Assembly (NCBI GenBank): GCA_900155495.1
Contig: FTLJ01000115.1
Location: 26,420 to 90,419, forward strand
DNA length: 64,000 nucleotides
DNA from: Porogramme epimiltina
Taxonomy: Eukaryota > Basidiomycota > Agaricomycetes > Polyporales > Polyporaceae
Reading direction: 5' to 3'
Positions 11,452 to 21,597 of this stretch are shown here, in pieces (positions within the stretch are counted from its first letter, which is position 1; the number at the start of each line of letters is the position of its first letter). A model generated the notes under the pieces. It searched no databases. It saw only the letters and a list, made by a program, of their open reading frames with translations, and had not been told where the DNA came from. The translations under genes were made by a program, and so were the position numbers.

Positions 11452-11531
11452 AGGCGCTACCAGGGCTCGAACCTGGGTTTTGGGAAGACGAATATCAGAA
11501 TCCCAAGTGATAACCACTACACTATAGCGCC
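11452..11531 (-). tRNA. tRNA-Gln(CTG) with 8-base intron
   Basis: Read on the minus strand: acceptor stem GGCGCTA/TAGCGCC with discriminator T, D-arm GTGTAGTGGTTATCAC, anticodon stem TGGGA/TCCCA, loop TTCTGAT with anticodon CTG, four-base variable loop, and T-arm CCAGG-TTCGAGC-CCTGG. The mature length is 72, so 8 extra bases sit after position 37 as an intron. The body matches the second copy at 41746-41826 exactly outside the intron. A and B boxes are internal. Confidence 0.93.
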
Positions 11532-12235
11532 ACAAATACTGGTTGACTTCTAGACACTACCAAAAGTTCATGACAATGTTCCAATCCAGCTTCGCACTGG
11601 AGTCTCGCCGGCGCCGCAGTTTGCGGCCGAGACGTTTGAGCAGCGGAAGACACGCTTGCTCCGCAGCAAGCTGAGCGTGACATTGTAGTGCGTGCTCCCG
11701 TATCCATACCTCCCCGGGCTCCTATGCCGACGTTGGTGGCCAACTCAACAGCCCGACACATGCACCCCTAGTCTTCAAGCGACGGTGACCGCTCCCGTCT
11801 CGACTGTTTCCTGGGTCCGAGCCTAGACGGACGATAGTTTCGACGTTTCGTGTTGTAAGTCACTATACACGCGATGTTGTAACTCATTTCCACTGCACTC
11901 TTGGGTTCTATTTATCCTATTTTGCCCCGCTTCTCGCGCCTCTGTGTTGTTCGCCAGTTAAAAAGTATATACCCAGATACAAACGAGCCCAGATGTCTGA
12001 GGAGAAACATTACGAAGCGTAAAGTGTACAGCATACCCGACCCTGAACAATCCAAAAGAGAGGGAAGTCGTGTTGCGTGGAGCGTAGACGTAAGGATAGT
12101 AGTCTACACATAGCCGGATTCCCACTTAAATAATAGCATGACGTACAGCCAGGATCCGTGAGTTCAGTCGTGAAAAGCCAAGGAACGGATGCAAGGTCCA
12201 AGATGCCACGTAACCTCAATACGCCCCAGAGGCGG
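11532..12235. other. Intergenic between tRNA-Gln and membrane protein gene
   Basis: Probably contains the 3' untranslated region of the minus-strand membrane protein gene. No RNA gene, repeat or coding exon identified. Confidence 0.5.
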
Positions 12236-14021
12236 CTAAAACGCCGGGTAGCCCGCCTTCGAATCCACAGTACTCGACCTACCCGCAGGAGACTCGCAGT
12301 CAACAGAGGGAGGTGGCCGTCGCGACGACGACGCGACGTTGGTGTATGCCGGCGGGAGCTCCACAAGCTCCGGGACCGCCGGACGCACCGGCTCACTGGG
12401 CCCTGGGCCAGCGTCGTCATGTTGGATGACGATGCTCGCAGGGGTGAAGGCCGGCTCCGCGGGCGACTTGCGCGGCCGGTTAGGTACCAGCATCGCAGTA
12501 TGCGAGGAGAATGACTGGTGCGGATCCGACCCGCCGGAGGACAGCGCGGAGCCGGGGTGGCGGGGACTGAGGTTGTCGAACGAGCTCGAGTGCGGGGACG
12601 TGGGCGCGCCGGAGGTGACCGTGCGGTCGGGCGGGACGAACGGCTCGTAGTCGTACGACGACGCGCGTAGGTGGCGCTCTTCCGCAGCCCTGCCATATTC
12701 GCCCTGGAGGAGGTCGACCGGACGCTCTTTGTCGAAATCGTCGGAGTGCTTTCTGCGCTTGATCACAAGGAGGAGCACACCGCCGAGGGCTACGGCGCCA
12801 ACGACACCGCCGACGACGCCGCCTACGATCCCCGCAATATCACTGTGAGATTTACTGAAGTTTCATTAGCACGAGAGCCTCTAATTTAGTACGGTGTGTA
12901 CTCACCCACCGCCGCTGCTGTAGAAAGTAACAACGTAGGTTGGAGGGGGAAATGCTCGGAGTAAGACCAAAACTACGTACCTTCCATTAGGAGTAGACAT
13001 AGCTGTAGTTGTAGCTATCACAGTCCCCCCTGCTGCTGGCCCAGGAGTAGACGAGACGGCCTGACTGTTAAAGCATGATGTATCGGAACCTTGAATTACT
13101 GTGTACCAGACGCCGCCCCATGACCCCAGGCCATGGTCATCGCCTCCAACTAGGAGGAAGTTGCCGGGGCGAACCGATACCGTCCAATTAAACCCAACTC
13201 CTCCTGGCACATTGACTAACGGGCCCTGCCAGGGAACAACCAAAGCTTCGCCGCCAGGTACGACTACCTGGAATTGTGGATTGCTGCAGGCGCGAAAGTT
13301 AGAACGAGGAAAGCCTGACAAGCACGGTATGCAACCTACGTCACATTGTTCCCGCTTGGTGTATTCCAAGATATTTGCTGAGACATGCAGCTCGTCAACG
13401 TGATGGAGGGATCGGGGTTGGTATTGAAAGTAAACACCGGGTGGGGGGAGACCGAGAAGAGACAGTCATTGTTGCTGTCTTGCGCTTGCGCGACTGGGAA
13501 CGGATCGCTGACCCCACCACTCCCAAATCCGTTGGTGTCGCTGACCTAATGCAATGAAGTACGTCAGTAACACGCTCCCGTCACCGCCACCAAATAGCGC
13601 GTCAATTTGATCCAAAGGCCTCTCGCAAACGCCGATCTCCTAGGGACTCTCTACAGTATTCCGCAATCGGTATGCCGCGATGGGGATGTTACCAGATACT
13701 CAAGGCATATGTGTAGGATTGGGGGATGTTAGAATAGCTACTCACCACTGCTACCAGCTGAGTCAAACCAGGGTACTTGAGTGTGATAGAGATAGACGTT
13801 GTGGTGTTGAAAGTTGCTAATGTGGGGAGGTGTGTTTTTGTGCTGGGGCCTACGGGAAGCAGGAGGAGCGTGTAGGGAGGCGATCCCTGGCCGGTAATGA
13901 CGACGCTGAAATCTTGACACTGTTGCGCGGAGGAAGTGAAATTGAAGGAGTAGCCAGCCGCCGAGGACGCACAGAGTGCCGCAGCAGCGAGTGCGGCCAG
14001 AACACGACGGGCGGCAAGCAT
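12236..14021 (-). CDS. Single-pass membrane protein with signal peptide and PPxY tail
   Basis: Unassigned function. The chosen start (ATG 14021-14019) begins a clean signal peptide, MLAARRVLAALAAAALCASSAAG; an in-frame ATG at 14120 would place 33 residues before it and is less likely. The ectodomain contains N-glycosylation sequons (FNFTSS, NWTVSV) and Cys residues and resembles cell-surface proteins common in Agaricomycetes. The exon chain has introns near 13746-13558, 13330-13285 and 12983-12846 (boundaries inferred). The membrane segment is Gly/Val-rich (GIVGGVVGGVVGAVALGG) followed by VIKRRKHS as a stop-transfer signal. The roughly 175-residue cytosolic tail is Ser/Pro-rich and includes LPPAYTNV about 30 residues from the end, a PPxY motif that could bind Rsp5-type WW domains. 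It has the same layout as the gene at 23695-25414. Confidence 0.8.
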
Positions 14022-15499
14022 CGTGCGTGGTCCACGCTGAGGGGAGAGGGGGAGCTCCGCTGAGGCAGAAGTGGAGGCAGGTGGGGGTTTGAGGATAAAG
14101 AGGGCCTCGCCATTTCTCATTTCGTCAGCCCTGCGGATGGGGCACCTCCATCAGACCTGCGGCAGCTGGCGGTCTGTACATGCTGTGAGATTGGTGCGGT
14201 ATGAAAGCGCTTCTTTTGTGGATGTAACGGGCCCTGAGCGGTGAGGCGGTGAGGGCTACAATTCGTGGCTCCAGGGCCCCGTGCGCCCATGACGCTGCGT
14301 GCCGCGCTCATCCCCCTCCCCTCACCCCCTCGAGCCGTTATAACCTGGGTAAATGGGCTTGGCGAGCCAATGGTTTCACCATGAGGTGCCCGCCATGCCA
14401 GCGCCCATGCGCCTCTTCCTCCAGGATCGGACCCAAAGGCAGATATATGGCGGTCCGATGTCGGTACACACAACAGCCAGAAGAGAAGGCACGCCATGCG
14501 CGGCGGGCTTCTGGGCATAGGTTGAGGCGTAAAGTGCACGGAGGGTGGACGACGGCCACTTCGCGTTCCATCGATTGGGCGCATAGATAATGGCAGTGAG
14601 AGCCTCCCCACGACCTGTTTGACAATGCGGGCGAGTTAACTCTAGTACAACGTTTCATCAAAAGGCTACTCCACCGTGTGCCCAAAATCGGCTCGACGCC
14701 AGCGGATGATCGAGCAGTGCGCGCGACGCGCATCCCTCGCATTGCCGCGGCGCAGGGAGGCCAGTATATGACTTGGCTGAGGTATCACTACCCTTGTGAG
14801 GTAAACTATCTTCTACTTGCGGAATAGGTGCGTTGAGAGGTGGACATTACCGTGCTTCCTCGCTAAAGCCCATAGGGAAGTTTGGGTTTGAGTTTGGTTA
14901 CGCATCTTGACCGGTGTCAATGTGACCCCTTGAAAGCGGTGTCCAACCAGGGATGGATATAGGTGCGAACACGGTCCATTCTGTAGCCCCTCAATGTCGC
15001 ATTCGATACCAAGCCGAGAAACGAAGAGGTGAAGAGGAGAAAAGGTGTGCTGCGGTGCCAACACAGCCCCACGGGCGTGCCGGCCGATCAAGCGCCCGTG
15101 CAATATCATGATGACATCATCGGCACCATTGACAAACTGCCTCGGGGAGCCAATGGATAAGAACGTACCAAACCACAACCTCATAACGCCGAGATATAAC
15201 CACCAGGAAGGTGTCCAAAGGTTTACATCGCACTCTGAATCCTGATACTTCGGGCCCAACGAAATTAATTCCGACATGAATATCCTACCAAACACATCTT
15301 GATCCACAACTTAACAATGATAAAGAGTACCCGGACGCAATACTCCACAGAGAAAAGCCCTACGGCGAACTCGGGGGCTCGTCCACATTCGACACCGCAA
15401 GCACTGCCTAGGCACAGTATCTGTATTGACACAGTGCCCACTTCATATGTATCACAAGTGCACGCCATCATGCATCATCATTCACTAGGTCGTGCGGAG
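14022..15499. other. 1.5 kb intergenic
   Basis: The left end is the promoter of the minus-strand membrane protein gene and the right end the eIF3g 3' flank. Between them is one ATG-led open frame (14813-15277, minus; listed separately) and no recognisable domain, RNA gene or repeat. Confidence 0.5.
14813..15277 (-). CDS. Uncertain ORF, about 154 residues, no recognised family
   Basis: Uninterrupted frame from ATG 15277-15275 (MSELISLG) with no intron and no domain I recognise. Composition is unlike the GC-rich codon use of neighbouring genes and the frame contains no Kozak or TATA support that stands out. It may be chance, an orphan gene, or part of a non-coding transcript. Listed only because it is the longest ATG-led frame in this gap. 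Confidence 0.15.
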   Translation of the reverse strand: MSELISLGPKYQDSECDVNLWTPSWWLYLGVMRLWFGTFLSIGSPRQFVNGADDVIMILHGRLIGRHARGAVLAPQHTFSPLHLFVSRLGIECDIEGLQNGPCSHLYPSLVGHRFQGVTLTPVKMRNQTQTQTSLWALARKHGNVHLSTHLFRK

Positions 15500-16849
15500 C
15501 TAGATGTAGGTGCCGCCTGAACGTGGTAGGACATGCATCACACAGAGCACGCCGTATTGTGCGCGTAGGAAGTCTCGGCCGGAAATGCAATAGATGTATT
15601 GATACAACATACAGGGACTCGTGGATAATACACAATGCCTCATCGTTGCTCCCGTGGTTCTGTGGCGTACTCAGTACCGGGTTGACACAGATATCATTAG
15701 AAGGACTTACGTGACCACTGAATGTTGAGAATGAGGTTGTCGTACCCACGACCGTGCATCTTCTCCATCGCACGCTGCGCGACCACCTTGTCCTCGAAAC
15801 TGACGAACGCGAAGCCCTTGCCGGCCCCCGTCTCGCGATCGCGGCCGACGTATACGCGGGCCACACGGCCAAAGGCGCCAAACAGATCCCGGAGGTCGTT
15901 TTCTTGGGTATCCTCGGAAATGTTGGTGACGCGGAGGGTAGGAAGGTCGTCCCGGTTGCCGCCGGGTCGGGCCATGGCCTCCCCGGGTCCGCGCCCACCA
16001 CGCATCGAGGGAGGTACATACTTGCCACCAGAGGACGCCGCAGGAGCGGCAGCGGCGGGCTCCGCGGGCGTACCGGTGTCGTCCGCGCCGAAGGGAGGGG
16101 TGTCTGAAAGAAATGAGGGGGGAGATTTGGAACGGTGGGGACAAGGGCGTACCAGTGCCTTCGAGGCCAGGCAAGGAGTCCTTGTAGGGACACTTCGCGG
16201 TGAAGTGGTCACCCTTACACAACCGACAGACGACCTTCCCGGCACCAGCCTTGGCAAGGTTAGCCTTCACAGACTGCTCTGCCGTCTGCTCTTGCGCGGC
16301 CGCCTTTGATACGCATGGCAGTCTAAGCCCCTGTAGTACGAAGAGAAGACGGGATGGCGCACCTTGTTGCCAGGGCTCAACTTCAGCGACACATGCTCAC
16401 CGACGGTCGTGGTAGCACGATCCGGACCCGGCTTATTCCCCTTCTCCTGACCAAACTTTGACCACGTTTTGCGCTCCGCTACTGAGTGGTCTACAACAGC
16501 TTTCTGGAGCACCCGCTTGATCTTCCGAGTGATCTAGATGAGGGGGGGAGTTGCCTGATGTTCTAGTGCTTCGGGCAGTAGCGAATCTCACCTTCACTTT
16601 CTTCCCCTCATCATTGATAGTGTATTCCACCGTTGTACGGACTCCGTTTTCGTCGACAAAGTCCTCGACCTTGCCTTGATCTTGATCGGGTCTAGGTTAG
16701 CAAATCGCCCAGTCTGACATTTGCCTAGCCTCACTAACCGAGCTCATCGACATCGTCCGCCCAGGACGTTTTGGGTGCGCTGGTGCTCATTCAGTATCGA
16801 GTCACGCGGTAGAACTAGAGTGGTGGGTGTAGACGTACGTTGAGGCCAT
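15500..16849 (-). CDS. TIF35: Eukaryotic translation initiation factor 3 subunit G
   Basis: RNA-binding subunit of eIF3, acting in ribosome scanning and reinitiation in the cytosol. The start at 16849 lies in a perfect Kozak context (CACCATGG); an 11-base first exon MAS-T joins TSAPKTSWADDVDEL. A second possible start is ATG 16790-16788. Next come VEDFVDENGVRTTVEYTI, VLQKAVVDHSVAERKTWSKFG and KLSPGN typical of eIF3g. A zinc knuckle VCRLCKGDHFTAKCPY (C-x2-C-x3-H-x4-C) follows, then linker YVPPSMRG and one C-terminal RRM with RNP2 LRVTNIS and RNP1 KGFAFVSF. The last exon gives SRGTYI-stop after an intron of about 190 bases. The intron 2 acceptor is ambiguous by six bases (two AAG sites near 16677-16683). 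It diverges from COG5 across 305 bases. Confidence 0.95.
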
Positions 16850-17154
16850 GGTGTGGAATTGTAGGGAAGAGTAGTGTGCCGCTCCCCGACTCGTCGCTCA
16901 GCAAGCAAAATCTTGGCGAGTCACGTATGCGTGACAAAAGTCTACTCTATGAATAATCCCCGAAATGAAATCGTAATGAAAGCCACTTAAGCAGTCACGC
17001 GCTTTGTCACGCCTACTTCCCCTCACCGGCCCGCGACCGAGGGCGCATCGGCAAGCTCTTGCACCATACCACTACGGCCCTCGGGAATTTCTTCTCTATA
17101 ACCCTTTTCCCCGACTAAGGACTTGGGAATCATCCATTATCCGGACATTCTGCG
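16850..17154. promoter_or_regulatory. Shared divergent promoter, eIF3g (-) and COG5 (+)
   Basis: 305 bases separate the two start codons, so both promoters lie here. A TATA-like CTATAACC at 17096-17103 stands 60 bases before the COG5 ATG. No comparable TATA box is evident on the eIF3g side, as is usual for translation-factor genes. Confidence 0.55.
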
Positions 17155-20017
17155 ATGAGTGTCGCAAGCCCGTGAGCAGAAGGTTGCTACGTTTCGCGTT
17201 TCTTCATTGAAGTCCTGAACGCGCAATCGCAGGGGGCAGACTTCCGTCATTGCGGATGCCAATGGCACCTCGCCCACGCTGCCATCGTCGTCGGAGCTCC
17301 TCAGCACCCTTGAAGACAACCTTGATGTAGTGTCTTGGATCAACGACATCCTCGAAGTCTCGGAGGAACCCACCGACGCGGAGAGGTCTGCAGCGTTGAC
17401 AGAGCTAGACCGCCGTGTCTCCCATCTCGTTGGTACACTGGAGATCGCTTCCGAGGATACTTCCGCCCAGGTGGACCGCCTAATCGAGGACATTTCCCGT
17501 GGTGCGTCCCGGCTCACCTACGACCTCCACTTCATGCGCGAGAGTGCGCTCTCGCTTCAAGGCATCCTCCATAATGTCGAGGCCAAGTCCAACCCTTCCA
17601 TGGGTGCGGAGACAGACGCCGCATTGGAGAAGTTGCACTACCTGGATACCGTGAAGCGCAACATGGAGGCTACGCGGGAGGTGTTGCGGGAGGCGGAGAG
17701 CTGGAGCACTCTGGAAAGCGACGTCACGTCCCTACTCGGTGAGAAGAATTACGAGAAGGCCGCGGAACGGTTGTCGGAGGCGTCGAAAAGTATGGTCGTG
17801 TTCGAGAACACACCAGAGTATGAAAGCCGGCGTACCCTCATGGTCAGTCTTCAAAACCAGCTTGAGGCTTCCCTCAGTTCCGCTCTCGTCGCTGCGGTCA
17901 ACTCTCAAGACGTTGTGGTGTGTCGAAACTACTTCTCTATCTTCACGAACATACAACGCGAGTCGGAGTTCCGCAATTACTACTACGGCTCGCGTCGTGG
18001 TCCTTTGGTCGAAGAGTGGCAGCAAGCACACATTCGCGATTGTGACACAGTATCGCCCGTGGAGCCCTCCTCTCCCCTCTTCTCCGCATTCCTCCCAACC
18101 TTCTACGCCTCGTTCCTCGCTATCCTGCAAACGGAACGAACATCTATTCCCGCGATCTTCCCTGACCCGCGTCCATCCCTATCCGCACTCATCACCTCGA
18201 CCCTTTCGGCTCTGCAGCCATCCTTTTCTCAGCGACTGGAAGCTCTCTCCACTCATTATGGTCCATCGGCGCTCCCTCAGCTCATTGCTGCCTACCGTGC
18301 CACCGAGGAATTCGCCACTGCTACCGACAAGATAATGGAGAAGGTCAGCTATGCAGCACCCATCGCACCCGGCGATCAGCCGTCGGCGGGCCACCTCCGT
18401 CGAAGATCATCAAGTAGGATGTCGTTATCCATGTCTCGGCGGCACCGAGCGTCCATCAGTGGTACCGGTGTGCTAGCACCCCCCACGCTCGGCTGGGACC
18501 AAGAGCTTTTCGAACCCTTTGTCGACTTCCAAGTCGATTACGCAACACTGGAGACGAAGTTCGTGGAGGATGCGCTGAAAGCAGTGTTGGCCGCCGATTC
18601 CAGGACACGCATTGACCACGCACGCATCCTCCGGGAACGCGCGGTAGACGTTTTCGGGATTGCGGAGGAGGCTGTTACCCGGTGCAATGCATTCACACAC
18701 GGCTACGGCGCTCTGGGGCTGGTGCAGTCCGTCGATCGTCTCTTCGCCGATTTCGTGGAAGCGTCGAAGTCCGAGATCAGCTCACGCCGAAGCGGCCAGG
18801 GTGCGCAGTCGCTCACGGCATCCTCCTCGGGCGAGGACCTCTCAGACCTTGACTATACCGCTGATGATTGGGCCGACATCCAAGCCCTGCTCCATTTCCT
18901 CGAGGCCGTTCGCACCCTCCTCGATCGCACGGTTATGTTCGAATCGAAGCTACGCGCCGGCCTCGTGCAGGTGTCAACATCGTTGCGGCAGGCGCGGAAC
19001 GACCCAGCGGGCATCTTCATGTCGGGCGCGAACCGGGGCAAGCTCCAGCTGCTTATGCAATCTAACCTCAACTCCGCGGAGTTGCAAGAGCTGCTCAACA
19101 AGGTCGATCCGGAGCCGTCACAGGCTGGGTCCCGCAATGAGATGCTCCTAGCTCCCCCAGCTACGCCCGGTCGCGGCGCTCACACGTTCGCCCTCCCACA
19201 TCTGCCCCTCGCCCCACCGGCCCCGCTCCTCACAGGGACGCGCAGCGCGATCTCCGAGCTCGCCCGGACAAGCCAGCAGTCGCTCCAAGACACGATCCTC
19301 TCTCCCCTGTACAAATATCTGTCCTCGTACGCCGCCTCCTCTCTCTGGGCGGCACCGGGCGACCCCAAAACCAAGCGCAGCGCAGTGACGGCCGGCAGCG
19401 CGCTCAGCGAGGTGCAGGTCCCCACGTTCTCGCTCTCCCCGAGCGCGACGATGCAGCACGTCGCCGAGGGCCTCCTGAACCTCCCGCGCCTGTTCGAGGT
19501 GTACGCGGACGACGACGCGCTCGCGTTCTCGCTCGACACCCTCCCCTTCATCAGCGCCGAGCAGCTCCGCGCGCTCGCGGAGCCCCCGCCCCCGCCCGAG
19601 CCCCCCGCGCACGCGCGCCGCGCGCCCTCGCTCTCCATCAAGCCCTCCTCCGTCTCCGCCTCCGCGCCCGCCGCCCTGCCGTCGCCCGCCGCCCTCCCCA
19701 CGCTGACGCCCGAGGCGGTGTCCGCGGCGTGGCTCGCGTCGCTAGGGCGCGCGCTCGTCGCGCGGCTCACGGGCGCGGTGCTCCCGCGCATCGCGCGGCT
19801 CACGCCCGCGGGCGCGGCGCAGCTCGCGAGCGACCTCGGCTACCTCGGGAACATCGTGCTCGCGCTCAACGTCGAGGCGCCCGAGCTGGAGCGCTGGCGC
19901 GAGCTTGCGGAGCTCGAGGACGCGGACGGGCGTGCTCGGCTGCGCGAGCCGCGCGAGCCTGGGGAGAAGGAGGACGTGGTGCTCGTCGCGGTGGCGAAGT
20001 TGCGCGGGTGGGTGTGA
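17155..20017 (+). CDS. COG5: Conserved oligomeric Golgi complex subunit 5
   Basis: Lobe B subunit of the COG tether, which captures retrograde vesicles at the Golgi. Two exons: 17155-17171 codes MSVASP, a 61-base intron follows, and 17233-20017 holds the rest, together 934 codons (933 residues). The large frame has no ATG of its own, so the small first exon is required. The N-terminal domain shows the COG5 signature region: a VSWINDIL start, then helices LTELDRRVSHLVGTLE and LTYDLHFMRESALSLQGILHNVE. A Pro/Ala-rich insertion (about residues 780-815, including PPPPPEPPAH) interrupts the C-terminal part and is not typical of animal COG5. The gene end shows a marked GC rise in this insertion. Identification rests on N-terminal pattern and length. 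Confidence 0.88.
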
Positions 20018-20562
20018 GGGGATGGTGTTGTCCGGTGGTGGTGGGGTGCTTGGACTTGTCCGGGGAACGGAGGTGGACTAGGAAGTGCTCATTTGTCCCT
20101 CAAAACCGATGTCCTTTCTCTGAGTAAGAGCATATATTCAATAGGGTGAGAATGTCGACACAACGGGGCGGCAAAGTGGGATTTTTCTCCGATGTCATTC
20201 AAGATTCTGTCGATATACACCATAAAAATACCGGCCTACGGGCATGCAACTCCGCTCCTTACGACTCCGTGGCCGGAAGAAGCTGAGCATGTCACTCGTA
20301 TCCGGGGCTAAGGAGCCGTTCCGTCCCCATGGGAAGCTAAGGGCTGAGCTTCATTGACGGCTGGAGGCCACCAAATCCCCGCTCAAGATCCATCGAGCGG
20401 CATTCTCCCGCGCACACGCCGGCGGATGGGATTTAAAAAATCTTTATGGAGGAGCATCGCGGCTAATGTACAAAGGCGTTTACATGTCTACCCGGGCGAG
20501 AGCGTCCCATGCGTGCGGCACCTCCGATACAGACGTCAGAGCTAACGGCCGTCCGCGCTCGC
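20018..20562. other. Convergent intergenic, COG5 and flavodoxin 3' flanks
   Basis: Both neighbours end here, so it should hold two 3' untranslated regions. No coding exon, RNA gene or clear repeat seen. Confidence 0.5.
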
Positions 20563-21597
20563 TCAGAACTTGACCTTGCTGACGGTGTCCCAGAAATGCT
20601 TGCCCTGGATCTCGGCGACCTCGAGCTCGAGCGCGGAGGGCTGACGAGAGCCGTCGGGGCCAGCGAAGGTGCCCGCACCCCAGGGGGAGCCTGTGAGGGG
20701 GTTGCGTCAGTAATGATATTTAGGGTGGGACAAGACGGCGGAATAGTCCAGGCCGCAGCCGCGCGCGCGATGCAGATAGGCCCCTCGGAGGGGCCCAACT
20801 GCGATCGCGATCGCAGGCTCTCGGGCGGAACGCACGGAACGGGGATAGAATGGAGGGCGCGAATAGACATAGACTCACCGCCGCGGACCTCGGTGAGGTT
20901 CGTGAGCTGGGCAAAGGCCTTGCCGTAGCCGAGGGGGACGAAGATGATGCCGTGGTGGGCGAAGGTGGACATGGTCGCGAGCACGGTGGACTCCTGGCCG
21001 CCGCCGGGGGACGCGGTGGAGACGAAGACGGACGCGTACTTGCCCATGAGCGCGCCGGACGCCCAGAGCTGGCCGGTCGCGTCCCAGAAGGCCTTCCACT
21101 GGCCGGGGAAGTTGCCGTAGCGGGTGGGGACGCCGAAGAGGAACGCGTCGAAGTTGGCGAGGTCGGCGGGCGCGAGGACGGGGTAGGCGGGCTTGGCCGG
21201 GGCGTGCATCTTGGCGAGGATCTCCTCCGAGAGCGTCTCGGCGATCCTGGAGGGAAGTGCACGTGCGTGAGCGAGCGCGGACGAGCAGCACATGTGTGTA
21301 GACGTACTGGTAGATGGTAGCAGAGCCGCCAGAGGACTCGATGCCCTTCTTCACGCCCTCGGCCACTACGCGGGAGGGTTAGCCACAGCGCGCGACGGCA
21401 AGCGGGAGATAGGACGTACTCTTGGCGATGTGGCCGTACATGGAGTAGATGACAATGGCGACCTTGGGGGAGGACATGGCTGGAGCAGGTGCGGGGGTGG
21501 TAGTGGGGGCAGTGGGGGTAGGAGTGGGGGCGGATTTCTTGGGGGCGGATTCCTCGTCTGAGTGGTTGTTCTTAAGGCGACGACCAGGGAAGCACAT
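20563..21597 (-). CDS. WrbA/Pst2-type FMN flavodoxin, NAD(P)H:quinone oxidoreductase
   Basis: Two-electron reduction of quinones with FMN; in fungi the family (Pst2, Ycp4, Rfs1) is linked to eisosomes and oxidative stress, and in wood-rot fungi to lignin-derived quinones. Four exons (21597-21420, 21365-21308, 21246-20879, 20690-20563) make 244 codons, 243 residues. FMN-binding elements are [27 protein letters not shown] and [14 protein letters not shown]. Residues 1-42 are an extra N-terminal segment, [11 protein letters not shown] followed by a Pro/Thr/Ala-rich run, before the usual start [15 protein letters not shown]. Cys2 with nearby Arg/Lys is a plausible lipidation/membrane signal. The third intron (20878-20691) carries two palindromes. 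A minus-strand TATAAA lies at 21649-21644. Confidence 0.93.
20779..20816. repeat. Two adjacent palindromes inside an intron
   Basis: 20779-20795 is GGCCCCTC, one base, GAGGGGCC. 20799-20816 is the perfect 18-base palindrome CTGCGATCGCGATCGCAG. Both lie in the third intron of the flavodoxin gene. Confidence 0.9.
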
